Positions 17,155 to 26,299 of a stretch of 64,000 nt of DNA are shown here, one piece after another. The position numbers and the translations under genes are program-made. The notes under the pieces are model-generated. The model was not told the origin of the DNA and did not search any database. It saw only the letters and a list, made by a program, of their open reading frames with translations. Numbering within the stretch: the stretch's first letter is position 1; each line of letters starts with the position of its first letter. Origin of the DNA: Metabacillus dongyingensis (GTDB lineage: Bacteria; Bacillota; Bacilli; Bacillales; Bacillaceae); assembly GCF_019933155.2 (NCBI RefSeq), contig NZ_CP082944.1:2730001-2794000 (forward strand), written 5' to 3'.

Positions 17155-18156
17155 TTACTCAAATTTCTCAGGATAAAATGCCCTTGCTAATGTATTAAGT
17201 GCTTGAGGGCCGCGAATTCCCTCTGCACCTGCAGTTAGCGGAAGAACCACAAAACGCTTGTTTTTGATAGCTGATACATCTTGAAGAGCAGGATGTGCTA
17301 ACAAATAAGCTTTCTTTTGTTCCACTGTCGTATTTCCATAGTCCATAATGACAATCACTTCAGGATTTCGTTTCACAACCTCTTCCCAAGTTACGCTTGC
17401 CCAGCCTTTTTCAATATCGCTAAAAATATTGTGTCCCCCAGCAAGAGTGATAATATTATTTAAAAAGTTTTGAGCAGAAGTAAATGGCTCTTTTTCACCG
17501 CTATCATAAACAAATACGTTAACTGGATCTTCGATGTTGCCTAATTTCGTTTCGATATCGTTCATATCGGTCTTAATGGCAGTGATTAATTCTTCAGCTC
17601 TGTCTTCCACTCGAAAGATTTTTCCTATATTGCTGATGTCAGAAAATACATCATCCATGGTAGGTGCTACTATATTTGACGATTCATGAAGATATGCTTT
17701 AATACCAAAACTCTCTAGTTCCTCTATAGAACCAACCGCTTCTTCTTTATATGCACTTTCCCAGCCTGCATATACAAAATCAGGTTCTGCTTTTAATAAA
17801 ACTTCCTGACTCGGATATTCATCAGCAAGGATAGGAACCTTTTCGTATTTTTCCTTCAGCTCCGGTAAAATTTCATCATCTAAATATGCAGTTCCTGCCA
17901 TTGAATCTTCGAGTCCAAGTGCCAGCATAATTTCAGTAATATGCTGATTTAAACTTACAGCTCTTTTTGGAGCTTCTCTAAACTGAATTTTACGATCCAG
18001 ATTATTAATTTCTATAACTTCATTTTCAGTTTCTTCTTGTGCTATATCGGTGTTCTCTTGTTCTCCGATCACTTCCGTTTGTTGATTGCAGCCAGAAATA
18101 AAAAGAAGCATACAAACCATTAATCCCATTCGTATTTTATCTATTTTAAATTTCAT
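17155..18156 (-). CDS. btuF: B12-type ABC transporter substrate-binding lipoprotein
   Basis: A 333-residue lipoprotein: signal peptide with lipobox LFISGC near residue 23, a Glu-rich linker, then the periplasmic-binding fold of the BtuF/FhuD class (residues 55-333) with PKRAVSLNQHITEIMLALGL near residue 63 and a second lobe ending in LNTLARAFYPE. It follows its permease and ATPase genes in one operon controlled by a cobalamin riboswitch, so the cargo should be B12 or a precursor corrinoid. Iron-siderophore binding proteins share the fold; the riboswitch decides the call. Confidence 0.88.
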   Translation of the reverse strand: MKFKIDKIRMGLMVCMLLFISGCNQQTEVIGEQENTDIAQEETENEVIEINNLDRKIQFREAPKRAVSLNQHITEIMLALGLEDSMAGTAYLDDEILPELKEKYEKVPILADEYPSQEVLLKAEPDFVYAGWESAYKEEAVGSIEELESFGIKAYLHESSNIVAPTMDDVFSDISNIGKIFRVEDRAEELITAIKTDMNDIETKLGNIEDPVNVFVYDSGEKEPFTSAQNFLNNIITLAGGHNIFSDIEKGWASVTWEEVVKRNPEVIVIMDYGNTTVEQKKAYLLAHPALQDVSAIKNKRFVVLPLTAGAEGIRGPQALNTLARAFYPEKFE

Positions 18157-18197
18157 TTTTTCCTCTCCTTTTCCTATAACAATGTTTTTTCTGAAAT

Positions 18198-18980
18198 CTA
18201 GTCATATAAAAGACTCTCCGACAAAAAAGTAATATGTGTCTTTTTTGTTAATGGATGTATATTGATATCTGCATTAACTCTGAAGATTTCCTTTAATAAT
18301 TGTTTTGTCAGTACTTCTTCTGGGGAGCCGTAAGCTGCAATTTCTCCTTGGTGCATAACAAATATACGATCACAGTAATAAGCAGCTAGATTTAAATCAT
18401 GTAATGCTGCAATAACAGTAATGTTTTTCAGCTTCTGAACTAAATCCATAATTTGTATTTGATGATGTACATCTAAATGATTGGTTGGTTCATCAAGTAA
18501 GAGTACCTTGGCTTCTTGTGCAAGAGCTCTTGCAATCATGACCCGTTGTTTTTCACCGCCAGATAATGAAGAAAAACTCCGCTGTTTGAATTCCTGCATT
18601 CCAACCTTTTCTAAGGCCAGGTCTATAATGTCTTCATCATGTTTTGTATCTGCTTTAAGAAAGCCTTTGTGAGGGGAACGGCCCATCAATACAATTTCTC
18701 TTACTGTGAAATCAAATGTGACAGGTGATTCCTGACTGACAATAGCGAGGTGCTGTGATAACTTACGGGAAGACATTTTATCTATATATTCACCTGAAAG
18801 AGTGATAACACCAGCATCTGGTCTTATCACACGAGACATATTTTTTAATAAAGTGGATTTACCGCTTCCGTTTGGACCAATAATACCTGCTACTTCACCA
18901 GAATGAATATTCAGATTAACTTCTTTAAGTACTTTTCGTTTTCCAATAGAAGCTGAAATATCTTTTATTGAAACATCCAT
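18198..18980 (-). CDS. btuD: B12-type ABC transporter ATPase
   Basis: A 260-residue ATPase with Walker A GPNGSGKST near residue 37, Q-loop VSQE, signature SLSGGEKQR near residue 137, Walker B VLLLDEPTNHLD and H-loop AALHDLN. I chose the ATG at 18980, which has GGAGGAGGGGGC upstream and directly follows the permease stop; an earlier frame lies within the permease gene. Family FecE/BtuD; powers corrinoid uptake with the permease and BtuF. Confidence 0.92.
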   Translation of the reverse strand: MDVSIKDISASIGKRKVLKEVNLNIHSGEVAGIIGPNGSGKSTLLKNMSRVIRPDAGVITLSGEYIDKMSSRKLSQHLAIVSQESPVTFDFTVREIVLMGRSPHKGFLKADTKHDEDIIDLALEKVGMQEFKQRSFSSLSGGEKQRVMIARALAQEAKVLLLDEPTNHLDVHHQIQIMDLVQKLKNITVIAALHDLNLAAYYCDRIFVMHQGEIAAYGSPEEVLTKQLLKEIFRVNADINIHPLTKKTHITFLSESLLYD

Positions 18981-18982
18981 GC

Positions 18983-20071
18983 TTAGCCCCCTCCTCCAAA
19001 TGAATATGAACTCTTGCGTAAAAGCCAAATAAAAAATGGAGCACCGCAAAGAGCTGTTACGATCCCAATTGGCATTTCCTCGGGAGCAATGATAAGTCTT
19101 GCAAATAAATCAGCCATCACAAGAAATACAGACCCCATTAAAGCACTGATGGGGATATGCATTTTATGGTCAGATCCAAGGATGAGACGAACAATATGAG
19201 GAATCATTAATCCGATAAAACCAATGGCTCCACTGACAGCAACTAAAACCCCTGTTAGTAGTGCAGTAACTAAAATTAATATTTTTCGAAATACTTCTAC
19301 GTTCAACCCTAAAGTAACAGCTGCCTCTTCCCCCATTAAGAGCAAATTCATATAGCGATACTGGCTCCAAATGAAAATAAAAACAATAACTGTTATTACA
19401 AAAGGTATAGGTATGTGCTTCCAGTTTGCTCCTGCCAAGCTTCCCATCATCCAAAACAACGCATCCCTTATCCCTTCTTGACGAGGTGCAGAAATGACGA
19501 TGAAGCTTGTAAATGCAGATAGAATCATAGAAACTGAAATTCCAGCTAATAGGAGACGTTCAGTTGAAATTCTTCCCCCGACTTGCGACAGTAGAAAAAC
19601 CAGAACAACTGAAAGAAGCGAGCCTAAAAATGCAGCAAGTGATAATGCATATTGTCCAAACATTGAAAACGCACCAAAGATAATGACTAGTGTAGCCCCA
19701 ACAGATGCACCCGATGAAACTCCTAGTATATAGGGATCCGCTAACGAATTCCGAACCAAAGCTTGTATTGTTGTACCAGCGATAGTTAACCCGGCGCCTA
19801 CAATTACTCCTAATATCACTCTTGGAAAACGAATGTTCCAAATGATATTCTCTTCTGCTTTAGACCATGTGACAGGAATCCATTCTTGTAAAATTGGAAT
19901 TTTATAAGCTATGATTTTCCAAAATGTTGCCGGATGAATTGAAACAGGACCAACCATCACTGCAATCGTTACTACTGTGATAAGAGCAATGACTAAGAGC
20001 ATAACAATGCTTATATGTTTGTAACCCCCAATGGCTTCCTGCTTATGACTATTAATAGAAATCAACTCCAT
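18983..20071 (-). CDS. btuC: B12-type ABC transporter permease (FecCD family)
   Basis: A 362-residue membrane protein with about ten helices. It has the family blocks IRFPRVILGVIVGAGL near residue 80, AGTTIQALVRNSLADPYILG, and VSGAIGFIGLMIPHIVRLI near residue 285, the loop contacting the ATPase. First gene after the cobalamin riboswitch and overlapping the next coding unit closely. The GGGG C-terminus is coding sequence that also provides the Shine-Dalgarno for btuD. Confidence 0.92.
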   Translation of the reverse strand: MELISINSHKQEAIGGYKHISIVMLLVIALITVVTIAVMVGPVSIHPATFWKIIAYKIPILQEWIPVTWSKAEENIIWNIRFPRVILGVIVGAGLTIAGTTIQALVRNSLADPYILGVSSGASVGATLVIIFGAFSMFGQYALSLAAFLGSLLSVVLVFLLSQVGGRISTERLLLAGISVSMILSAFTSFIVISAPRQEGIRDALFWMMGSLAGANWKHIPIPFVITVIVFIFIWSQYRYMNLLLMGEEAAVTLGLNVEVFRKILILVTALLTGVLVAVSGAIGFIGLMIPHIVRLILGSDHKMHIPISALMGSVFLVMADLFARLIIAPEEMPIGIVTALCGAPFFIWLLRKSSYSFGGGG

Positions 20072-20125
20072 TCTTCAAAAAACGCTCCTCTGATTCGAAA
20101 TGCAGAAATTAAGACAAATAAAAAA

Positions 20126-20146
20126 CGCCCACCTAAACCATGAGCG
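20126..20146 (-). terminator. Riboswitch terminator before btuC
   Basis: CGCTCA-TGGTTTAGG-TGGGCG plus TTTTTTATTT on the minus strand lies between the aptamer and btuC, the expected off-state of the cobalamin switch. Confidence 0.8.
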
Positions 20147-20184
20147 AACTTAAACTAAAACGAGAAAAAGGATACACTTAAAAG

Positions 20185-20350
20185 CACTCTCTCCATTCCC
20201 GCAGTAATAATAAAGGCAGATCTCCTGACTTATGCATCACCCTGCTTTAAGCACTTCCTATAAAATAAAACCATTTAACAGTGCGCGGGGAAGTTCTGGA
20301 TTCACACCACATTTCCCTATTAAGTCCACCTTAGGACACCTTCACTTCTA
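20185..20350 (-). ncRNA. Cobalamin riboswitch of the btu operon
   Basis: Minus strand shows GGTG...GTGGTGTGAATCCAGAACTTCCCCGCGCACTG and the B12 box AAGTCAGGAGATCTGCCT. It begins 14 bases after the bluB stop, so it also sits in the path of any transcript reading out of the cbi operon. Confidence 0.93.
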
Positions 20351-20363
20351 AATAATTATTGTT

Positions 20364-21020
20364 TCAATCACCCTGATGTTTGTTTTCCCCCCATTTATTT
20401 TCATAGATAAGCTGTTCTAAAGGATGCCTTTTTTCCCAATTAGCTAATTCTAAAATAGGTTTCTCCGGATATTCATCCGTATAACCAATAGATAGAAGAG
20501 CGATAGGATCTATATGAAGAGGGATATCTAAAATGTCACGAATATCATTCTTTTTATAAAAACTTACCCACCCTAAGGCAAGCCCTTCAGCACAAGCTGC
20601 CAGCCACATATTTTGAATGGCACAGGCTGTTGAAAGAATATCTGTTTCAGGAATTGAATTTCTCCCTAATACATGTGAACCTCCTCTTGCTGGGTCGCAA
20701 GTTACACATATTGTGATTGGAGCTTCTTTTATACCTTCTACTTTTAAACCAAGAAATCTTGTTTCTCTTTCTCCATCATAATGAATAGCTAATGCTCGTC
20801 TTTCCTTGTCTGCTGCCCAAGCTAATTTTTCTTTTATTTTTTCAGATGAAATGATTATGAAATTCCAAGGCTGCATAAATCCAACTGAAGGTGCATGGTG
20901 AGCAGCGTTTAATATTCTATGTATAATATCTTTAGAAATAGGGACAGACAGAAAGCTTCGAATATCTCTTCTCTTGTAAATCACTTTATAAACAGATTCT
21001 TTTTCTTCTTTAGAAAACAT
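20364..21020 (-). CDS. bluB: 5,6-dimethylbenzimidazole synthase
   Basis: A 218-residue nitroreductase-fold enzyme that breaks reduced FMN with oxygen to make DMB, the lower ligand of cobalamin. BluB features: RRDIRSFLSVPIS near residue 17, HHAPSVGFMQPWNFI near residue 41, ETRFLGLKVEGI, DPARGG (substrate lid) and EGLALGWVSFYK near residue 145. Last gene of the cobalamin cluster, 94 bases after pduX. Together with CbiA-X it implies true cobalamin with DMB is made and that oxygen is available. Confidence 0.93.
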   Translation of the reverse strand: MFSKEEKESVYKVIYKRRDIRSFLSVPISKDIIHRILNAAHHAPSVGFMQPWNFIIISSEKIKEKLAWAADKERRALAIHYDGERETRFLGLKVEGIKEAPITICVTCDPARGGSHVLGRNSIPETDILSTACAIQNMWLAACAEGLALGWVSFYKKNDIRDILDIPLHIDPIALLSIGYTDEYPEKPILELANWEKRHPLEQLIYENKWGENKHQGD

Positions 21021-21114
21021 AAAATTTCTCTCCTCTATTTTCTAAAAAGTTTTCACTATCTTACATTTTCCGGAATCCCGCAAAACTTCATTGTCAATTA
21101 TTAAGTCAGTCTAA

Positions 21115-21981
21115 TCAGTCTGATCTATGAAAATAATAGAAAGGTTTCATGTTAGGCTGATTGCTCAACTGGATAATACGTTTAGAAATTGTTTCTGCAA
21201 TTTCGCCAATATTCTCAAAAGACGGATTCAATAAAACCCCTAGAACAGTGCCGCTGTGAGCGATGATAAGTCCTCCATCGTACTTTAAAGCAAAGCTTTT
21301 AAATTCACTAAAATAACGTTTTGGCAATATTTTTTGGTTTATACTGGCGCTTAGTGTCGCTGCTTGACAAACAAAAGACAAATCCTGAAATTCTATTCCT
21401 AATTTAACCAAATCATATGCCTTTGAGAAAACGGCTTGATCCTCCTTGCTATATCGTTTGGGCTGTCTGTTAAATTCAAGCGTATTAATTGTTCCTCCTA
21501 AATCCATTCCGATCAAAACGAAGGATGGTAAAGGACCTAGCGTCTCTATTAATTGTCCATGAATGTAGTCGTATGCAACCACCTCTTTATACATAACACC
21601 ATCAGTAGGCTCAATCTCACTGGAAATCCGTGAGATGACCTCTTCTGACAAGGGTATGGAATAACTATCCGCAACAGCCTTCATTGCCGCAACAACATCA
21701 GCTGAACTACTGGCCAATCCTTTACCCCTCGGAATATTCGAGTTAACCTCCAAATGCCCTCCGCCTTTTAAATCAAACCATTGAAACACCTTTTTGCATG
21801 CCTCTACCGCTTTTGTATTTGAGAGTGATCCAGTAATCTCACCCATCTTGTTATGAGGAATAAAAACAGCGTTGCTCTTTAAAATTGGTATAGGCAGCGA
21901 TATTAAAAATGGGCGTTCACATAAAACGCCTTGAACAAGTTCGCCAAACGTACCATTGCACCTTCCTATTCCCACCTTCAT
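21115..21981 (-). CDS. pduX: L-threonine kinase (PduX type)
   Basis: A 288-residue GHMP kinase with the ATP loop NIPRGKGLASSSADVVAA near residue 82 and IIAHSGTVLGVLL near residue 235. N-terminal GRCNGTFGELVQG is the PduX hallmark. PduX makes O-phospho-L-threonine, which CobD decarboxylates to aminopropanol phosphate for the nucleotide-loop linker. It lies between cbiY and bluB; the gap of 170 bases to cbiY shows no clear terminator, so it may be part of the operon. The CobD gene is not in this window. Confidence 0.88.
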   Translation of the reverse strand: MKVGIGRCNGTFGELVQGVLCERPFLISLPIPILKSNAVFIPHNKMGEITGSLSNTKAVEACKKVFQWFDLKGGGHLEVNSNIPRGKGLASSSADVVAAMKAVADSYSIPLSEEVISRISSEIEPTDGVMYKEVVAYDYIHGQLIETLGPLPSFVLIGMDLGGTINTLEFNRQPKRYSKEDQAVFSKAYDLVKLGIEFQDLSFVCQAATLSASINQKILPKRYFSEFKSFALKYDGGLIIAHSGTVLGVLLNPSFENIGEIAETISKRIIQLSNQPNMKPFYYFHRSD

Positions 21982-22151
21982 GCCAAAAACCCCTTTTTCC
22001 CATCAGCCAAACTATTAAAGGATACAAAAATACATATCTACATCGCTTAAATAGATGGGAGGTTTTGCTCTATTTTCTCCCTAACAAGAGACTGCCTTAT
22101 TGTAGAATTGGGTTCAGCCTGTTGGTTCTTCCTTAAAATTGTCTCTTCTTT

Positions 22152-22721
22152 CTATAACCAAACCGTTTTTTCTTCAAAGGATGTTCTTGCGGAAGTCTTC
22201 ATCTTCTTTAAAGCCTCTTCATCTGGATACCCAATAAATATATTCCCTATTATCTTCTTATTCTCAGGCGCACCAATGAACTGATACATCCGTTTATCAT
22301 GAACAAGCCCCACGCCTCTTGTCCGCCACACAAATCCTAATCCCAGATCCTTCGCGGCCAGCCACATTGAATGAATCGCACAGCATACCGCATATTCATT
22401 ATCTCGGGACGCTTCTTCATCCTCAGGAACGATGTCAGAAGTAACAACGATATGTACCGGTGTGTTCTTTAATACTTTGAGGGAACTTAGTACTAAATTC
22501 GGTTTTGTTGGAAAACGTTCTTGCAAAAACTCTTCTGCCAGCTTCTCATACCTTTTTTTAGCTTCACCTCTTATGACATAAAAACCCCACGGCTCTCTCA
22601 TCCGATCGTTTGGAGCCCAAGTTGCTATTTCCAGTAATTCCTTAATCTTTTCGTCTTCTACGGCTTGATCACGATAGTCGCGTATTGCCCTGCGGCTTTT
22701 TAATTCCGTTATGATTGACAC
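22152..22721 (-). CDS. cbiY: Nitroreductase-family protein, CbiY-like
   Basis: A 189-residue flavin nitroreductase-fold protein: SRRAIRDYRDQAVEDEKI at the N-terminus, TWAPNDRMREPWGFYVI near residue 33 and AAKDLGLGFVWRTRG near residue 140. In the B. megaterium cobalamin operon a gene named cbiY follows the uroporphyrinogen methyltransferase; the position here matches. It lacks the BluB-type lid sequence and its role in corrinoid synthesis is not established. GTG start behind AAGGAGGGGG, overlapping the methyltransferase by 13 bases. Confidence 0.75.
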   Translation of the reverse strand: MSIITELKSRRAIRDYRDQAVEDEKIKELLEIATWAPNDRMREPWGFYVIRGEAKKRYEKLAEEFLQERFPTKPNLVLSSLKVLKNTPVHIVVTSDIVPEDEEASRDNEYAVCCAIHSMWLAAKDLGLGFVWRTRGVGLVHDKRMYQFIGAPENKKIIGNIFIGYPDEEALKKMKTSARTSFEEKTVWL

Positions 22722-23518
22722 GCTGCCCCCTCCTTTTTTTTATCATTGTCTTTTAATAATTCCAGCTCTTCAAACCACTTTATTTTCTCCCTTAACTTCA
22801 CCACACCACCGACAAGGATGATTGCAGGATGCTTTATTTGTGCAAGCTCCGCCTCTTTTTCAATCGTATTCAGGCTCCCTGTGACTGTTTTCTGTTTTTC
22901 AGTTGTCCCCCATTGGATAACGGCTACCGGGGTTTCCTGACTTTTTCCATTTTCGATTAACTTTTTGCAAATATAAGGCAAGTTTCCTACTCCCATGTAA
23001 AAAGCAATTGTATCAATTCCCTGAGCAAGGGCTGGCCAATTCAGATGGTCCTCTTCCTTTTCAGCGCGGCCATGACCTGTAACAATTGCAAAGGAAGAGG
23101 CATGGTCCCTGTGAGTAACCGGAATTCCAGCGTAGGCAGGCGCGGCGATGCCTGATGTAATGCCAGGCACAATTTCATATTTTATACCATTTGCAGCCAG
23201 GACCTCAGCTTCTTCCCCAACACGTCCAAATACACATGGGTCTCCTCCTTTTAAACGTGTCACCGTTTTCCCTTTCAGGGCGTACTGAACTAAAAGCTCA
23301 TGAATTTGTTCTTGTATAAGTTCATGTTTTCCGGGAAGCTTTCCGCAAAAAATAAATTCCGCATCGTTTTTGGCATGATTTAATAGCTCTTTATTTACTA
23401 ATCGATCATATAAAATCACGTCAGATTTTTGGATGCACTCCAAACCATAAACTGTAATTAATTTCGGATCTCCCGGTCCTGCCCCGACAAGATAAACATA
23501 TCCTTTTGTCATGATCAT
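22709..23518 (-). CDS. cysG(A): Uroporphyrinogen-III C-methyltransferase (SUMT)
   Basis: A 269-residue S-adenosylmethionine-dependent enzyme making precorrin-2 from uroporphyrinogen III. Marks: VYLVGAGPGDPKLITVYG at the N-terminus, TVTRLKGGDPCVFGR near residue 85, and GIPVTHRD near residue 130. Lacks the CysG oxidase/ferrochelatase half, as in the B. megaterium cysG(A). It supplies the first committed tetrapyrrole of the pathway. Confidence 0.94.
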   Translation of the reverse strand: MIMTKGYVYLVGAGPGDPKLITVYGLECIQKSDVILYDRLVNKELLNHAKNDAEFIFCGKLPGKHELIQEQIHELLVQYALKGKTVTRLKGGDPCVFGRVGEEAEVLAANGIKYEIVPGITSGIAAPAYAGIPVTHRDHASSFAIVTGHGRAEKEEDHLNWPALAQGIDTIAFYMGVGNLPYICKKLIENGKSQETPVAVIQWGTTEKQKTVTGSLNTIEKEAELAQIKHPAIILVGGVVKLREKIKWFEELELLKDNDKKKEGAACQS

Positions 23519-23521
23519 TTC

Positions 23522-23764
23522 TCACTTCTTTCTTTTTTCTCTATAGTCATAGTCCTTTATTAGAACTCTTCCTTTTCGACATTCTAAATTGAGTGGAGCA
23601 AGATTGATATAAAGCTTTGATTCCCCATATGAATCCAGTAACCTTTTACATGGAATGGGTGACGTAGAAACTGGAGCTTCTCTTTCTATGTAAATTTCGA
23701 TATTTTTGGATACAGGATGACGCGATCTTTTTCCTTCTGATGGTTGGTATTGCCGTAACCTATT
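23522..23764 (-). other. 80-codon startless open frame in phase after cbiA
   Basis: Directly after the cbiA TAA the same reading frame is open for 80 codons and ends 3 bases before the SUMT start. The conceptual product has protein-like composition, for example KNIEIYIEREAPVST and ESKLYINLAPLNLECRKG, with strand-like alternation and a basic end. It contains no ATG, GTG or TTG codon. It could be a C-terminal extension reached by stop read-through, a gene whose 5' end was lost, or chance. I do not recognise a family. Confidence 0.4.
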
Positions 23765-25159
23765 TTAAAATGATTGAGCACCTTTACTCATGGCTTTAAT
23801 TTCCTTGCACTTCTCTATCCAATTCATTACCATTTCAGAACAAGAAGCAAAATGAAAATGGGTATACCCTGCTACCAGGTTATGTTTTAAATAACCTTCT
23901 TTCTTCGTACCGCGCATCCCTTTGGTTTCATATGCATACTCTATTTCATTTTCAGAATGGAAGGTTGAATAATGAAATTCATGACCTTTTGCTTTTTCAT
24001 TCTCACCGATTAGAAAATTATTTTTTCGACCGTTAATTTCTCTGTAGCCTAATGCAGCTCGTTTTGATTGCATTTTTACATCGCCGGAAATAACTCCTGC
24101 CATTGGGTAGCTGATTCTATTGGTTGCTTCGATTGAATCTGTCAGGTACATAAAGCCTCCACATTCGGCAAGTGTTGGTAATCCTTGCTCAATCGCCTGT
24201 TTTATGGAGTCTTTTGCGATATGATTATTTGAGAGAGCAGGAGCGAATTCTTCAGGAAAACCTCCGCCTAGATAAAGTCCATTGACACCAGCTGGCAATG
24301 CTTCGTCAGACAATGGCGAGAAATAAACAATTTCAGCACCGTAAGACTCCAGGATTTCTAAGTTCTCAGGATAATAAAAATTAAAAGCTGCATCTTTTGC
24401 TACCGCAATTTTAACCGTTTTTTCTGCTTTTTTTTCAAAAAGCGCAGATGCTTCGTTTTTATTCAGCGGCGAAGCTAAAGATATTTCAAGTAATTTATCA
24501 ATGTCAACAGTTTCAAGAACAAGCTCTCCTAATCTATCAAAAAAAGGATCAAGATCTCCTCTTTCAATAGAAGGAATAAGTCCAAGATGTCTCTCTGGTA
24601 TTTCAATATCAAGCTCACGCCCTAAATAGCCGATAACAGGAACCTGACATTCTTGTTCTATTGCAGTCTTTACCAGTTTAAAGTGTCCTTCGCTTCCAAC
24701 TTTGTTGGCTATAACTCCTTCAATCCTAGGGCCATCAGCGAACAGTTGGAATCCCTTGACAATGGCAGCTGCACTTCTGGCCATACTGGCACAATTTACA
24801 ACCAGCAAAACAGGCGTTCCCGTTATCATACTAATCTCTGCAGTACTTCCTTGATTCGTTTTCGGGTTTTTTCCGTCAAAAAAGCCCATAACTCCTTCTA
24901 TAATTGAAATGTCCGCTCCACGGCTTCCATGTGTAAAAATATCAACAACTGTATCTTTTGATAACATCCAACTATCCAAATTACGGGCAACCCGATTTGT
25001 TACAGCGGTATGATAGGATGGATCAATATAATCTGGTCCGCATTTGAATCCTTGAACAGTCAACCCTCTTTTAATTAATGCGGACATTAACCCAATTGTT
25101 AAGGTTGTTTTGCCGACACCGCTTCCGGTACCAGCAATCACGATTCTTCGTTCTGCCAC
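23765..25159 (-). CDS. cbiA: Cobyrinic acid a,c-diamide synthase
   Basis: A 464-residue ATP- and glutamine-dependent amidotransferase. The N-terminal synthetase domain has the P-loop GTGSGVGKTTLTIGLM near residue 10 and GVMGFFDGK near residue 85; the C-terminal class I glutaminase has LYLGGGFPEEFAPALSNN and the nucleophile in TLAECGGFMYL near residue 330. Amidates side chains a and c. GTG start behind AGAGGTGG. The stop is followed in frame by a long open stretch (see 23522-23764). Confidence 0.94.
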   Translation of the reverse strand: MAERRIVIAGTGSGVGKTTLTIGLMSALIKRGLTVQGFKCGPDYIDPSYHTAVTNRVARNLDSWMLSKDTVVDIFTHGSRGADISIIEGVMGFFDGKNPKTNQGSTAEISMITGTPVLLVVNCASMARSAAAIVKGFQLFADGPRIEGVIANKVGSEGHFKLVKTAIEQECQVPVIGYLGRELDIEIPERHLGLIPSIERGDLDPFFDRLGELVLETVDIDKLLEISLASPLNKNEASALFEKKAEKTVKIAVAKDAAFNFYYPENLEILESYGAEIVYFSPLSDEALPAGVNGLYLGGGFPEEFAPALSNNHIAKDSIKQAIEQGLPTLAECGGFMYLTDSIEATNRISYPMAGVISGDVKMQSKRAALGYREINGRKNNFLIGENEKAKGHEFHYSTFHSENEIEYAYETKGMRGTKKEGYLKHNLVAGYTHFHFASCSEMVMNWIEKCKEIKAMSKGAQSF

Positions 25160-25174
25160 CTAAAATCCACCTCT

Positions 25175-26299
25175 CTAAAAGGAAATGACTGCTACGGAGA
25201 TTGTTACATTGCCTGATTTCTTCTTGCAAATCGACAGAGATTCTGCACCGCTGTACAAACGGGCAGCAGGCTCACTAACTCCATAGGCGCCAGTAAATTT
25301 AAACACTGTCTCAGAAGGTTCTGCAATTTGAACACGATTTAATTCTTCTGATGAATAACATTTAAATTCCCAGTTATTTTTTTGAGATACAGCGATTATC
25401 CCTTCTTCATCTTTTTTAAGATCAATAGAGCAAATAGCTTTAACACTTTTAATCGAAAAATGCAGCTCATTTAGTGTTTCATGAATGACTTGATCGATTT
25501 CTTCCATTGAAGTACCTCTATTACAGCCAATACCAAGAACAATGACTTTAGGGCGGTAAAGAACACCGTTATGTAAGATTGCTTCTTCATTCTTGTTTAA
25601 TTTTCTATGAGTAACAACGAGTGCCGCATTCGGTTTAGCATGAATTGCTTCTTCAATCGATTGATAGACTTTAATTGTTTCCGGAAGAGGGCTATCGTAA
25701 TTCCACCATTCTTTTTCTCCGGATTCCTGAATAACAGCAACATGTTCTTCATTTACGACTGATGCACTGACAGGAGTTAATTTTTCGGCACTTTCCCAAA
25801 CCCAGCCAAACTTACTCCCAAATAGATCGACAGGAATCGTTTTTTGAACGTCAGATGCGGTTGTAATTACAGGTGCTGCACCTAGTAAATCAGCGACTTC
25901 CTTAGTTAACTCGTTTGCCCCTCCCAGATGCCCGGATAACACACTGATAGCATGCTTCCCTTTGTCATCAATAACGACAACAGCCGGATCTGTTTTTTTA
26001 TCTTTTAAAAGAGGTGCAATCATACGTACGACAGCACCTAATGAAATGATCATGATGATTCCTTTATATGATTGAAAGAGTGATGGAAGAAGAAGCCGCA
26101 CATTCCCTTCGAAAAGAGAAATATTTCTTCGATCTTCATCACCTCTCTCAAATTTACTCATATAAAATAAATCTGTCTGATGAAATTTCGTATGCAAGTT
26201 GCGAGCCAGTTCAACACCGTGCTTTGTAATCGCTACAATGGCATATGTTCCTTTTTGTTCAAGCGATACGTTTCTTCCCTCTTCCAAGACGAGTGTCAT
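25175..26299 (-). CDS. cbiG: Cobalt-precorrin-5A hydrolase
   Basis: A 374-residue protein opening the delta-lactone of cobalt-precorrin-5A with loss of acetaldehyde, a step specific to the early-cobalt pathway. N-terminal half has GIIMIISLGAVVRMIAPLL and SVLSGHLGGANELT near residue 125; the C-terminal CbiG domain (from about residue 255) has VLGIGCNRGTSMEEI and KFTGAYGVSEPAARL. The start overlaps cbiF by 4 bases, with AAAGGAG upstream. Confidence 0.93.
   Translation of the reverse strand: MTLVLEEGRNVSLEQKGTYAIVAITKHGVELARNLHTKFHQTDLFYMSKFERGDEDRRNISLFEGNVRLLLPSLFQSYKGIIMIISLGAVVRMIAPLLKDKKTDPAVVVIDDKGKHAISVLSGHLGGANELTKEVADLLGAAPVITTASDVQKTIPVDLFGSKFGWVWESAEKLTPVSASVVNEEHVAVIQESGEKEWWNYDSPLPETIKVYQSIEEAIHAKPNAALVVTHRKLNKNEEAILHNGVLYRPKVIVLGIGCNRGTSMEEIDQVIHETLNELHFSIKSVKAICSIDLKKDEEGIIAVSQKNNWEFKCYSSEELNRVQIAEPSETVFKFTGAYGVSEPAARLYSGAESLSICKKKSGNVTISVAVISF

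Noticed and set aside
20364..22721. Both nitroreductase-fold genes as BluB paralogues
   Set aside because: Only 20364-21020 has the BluB lid and EGLALGWVSFY motif; 22152-22721 lacks them and fits CbiY.
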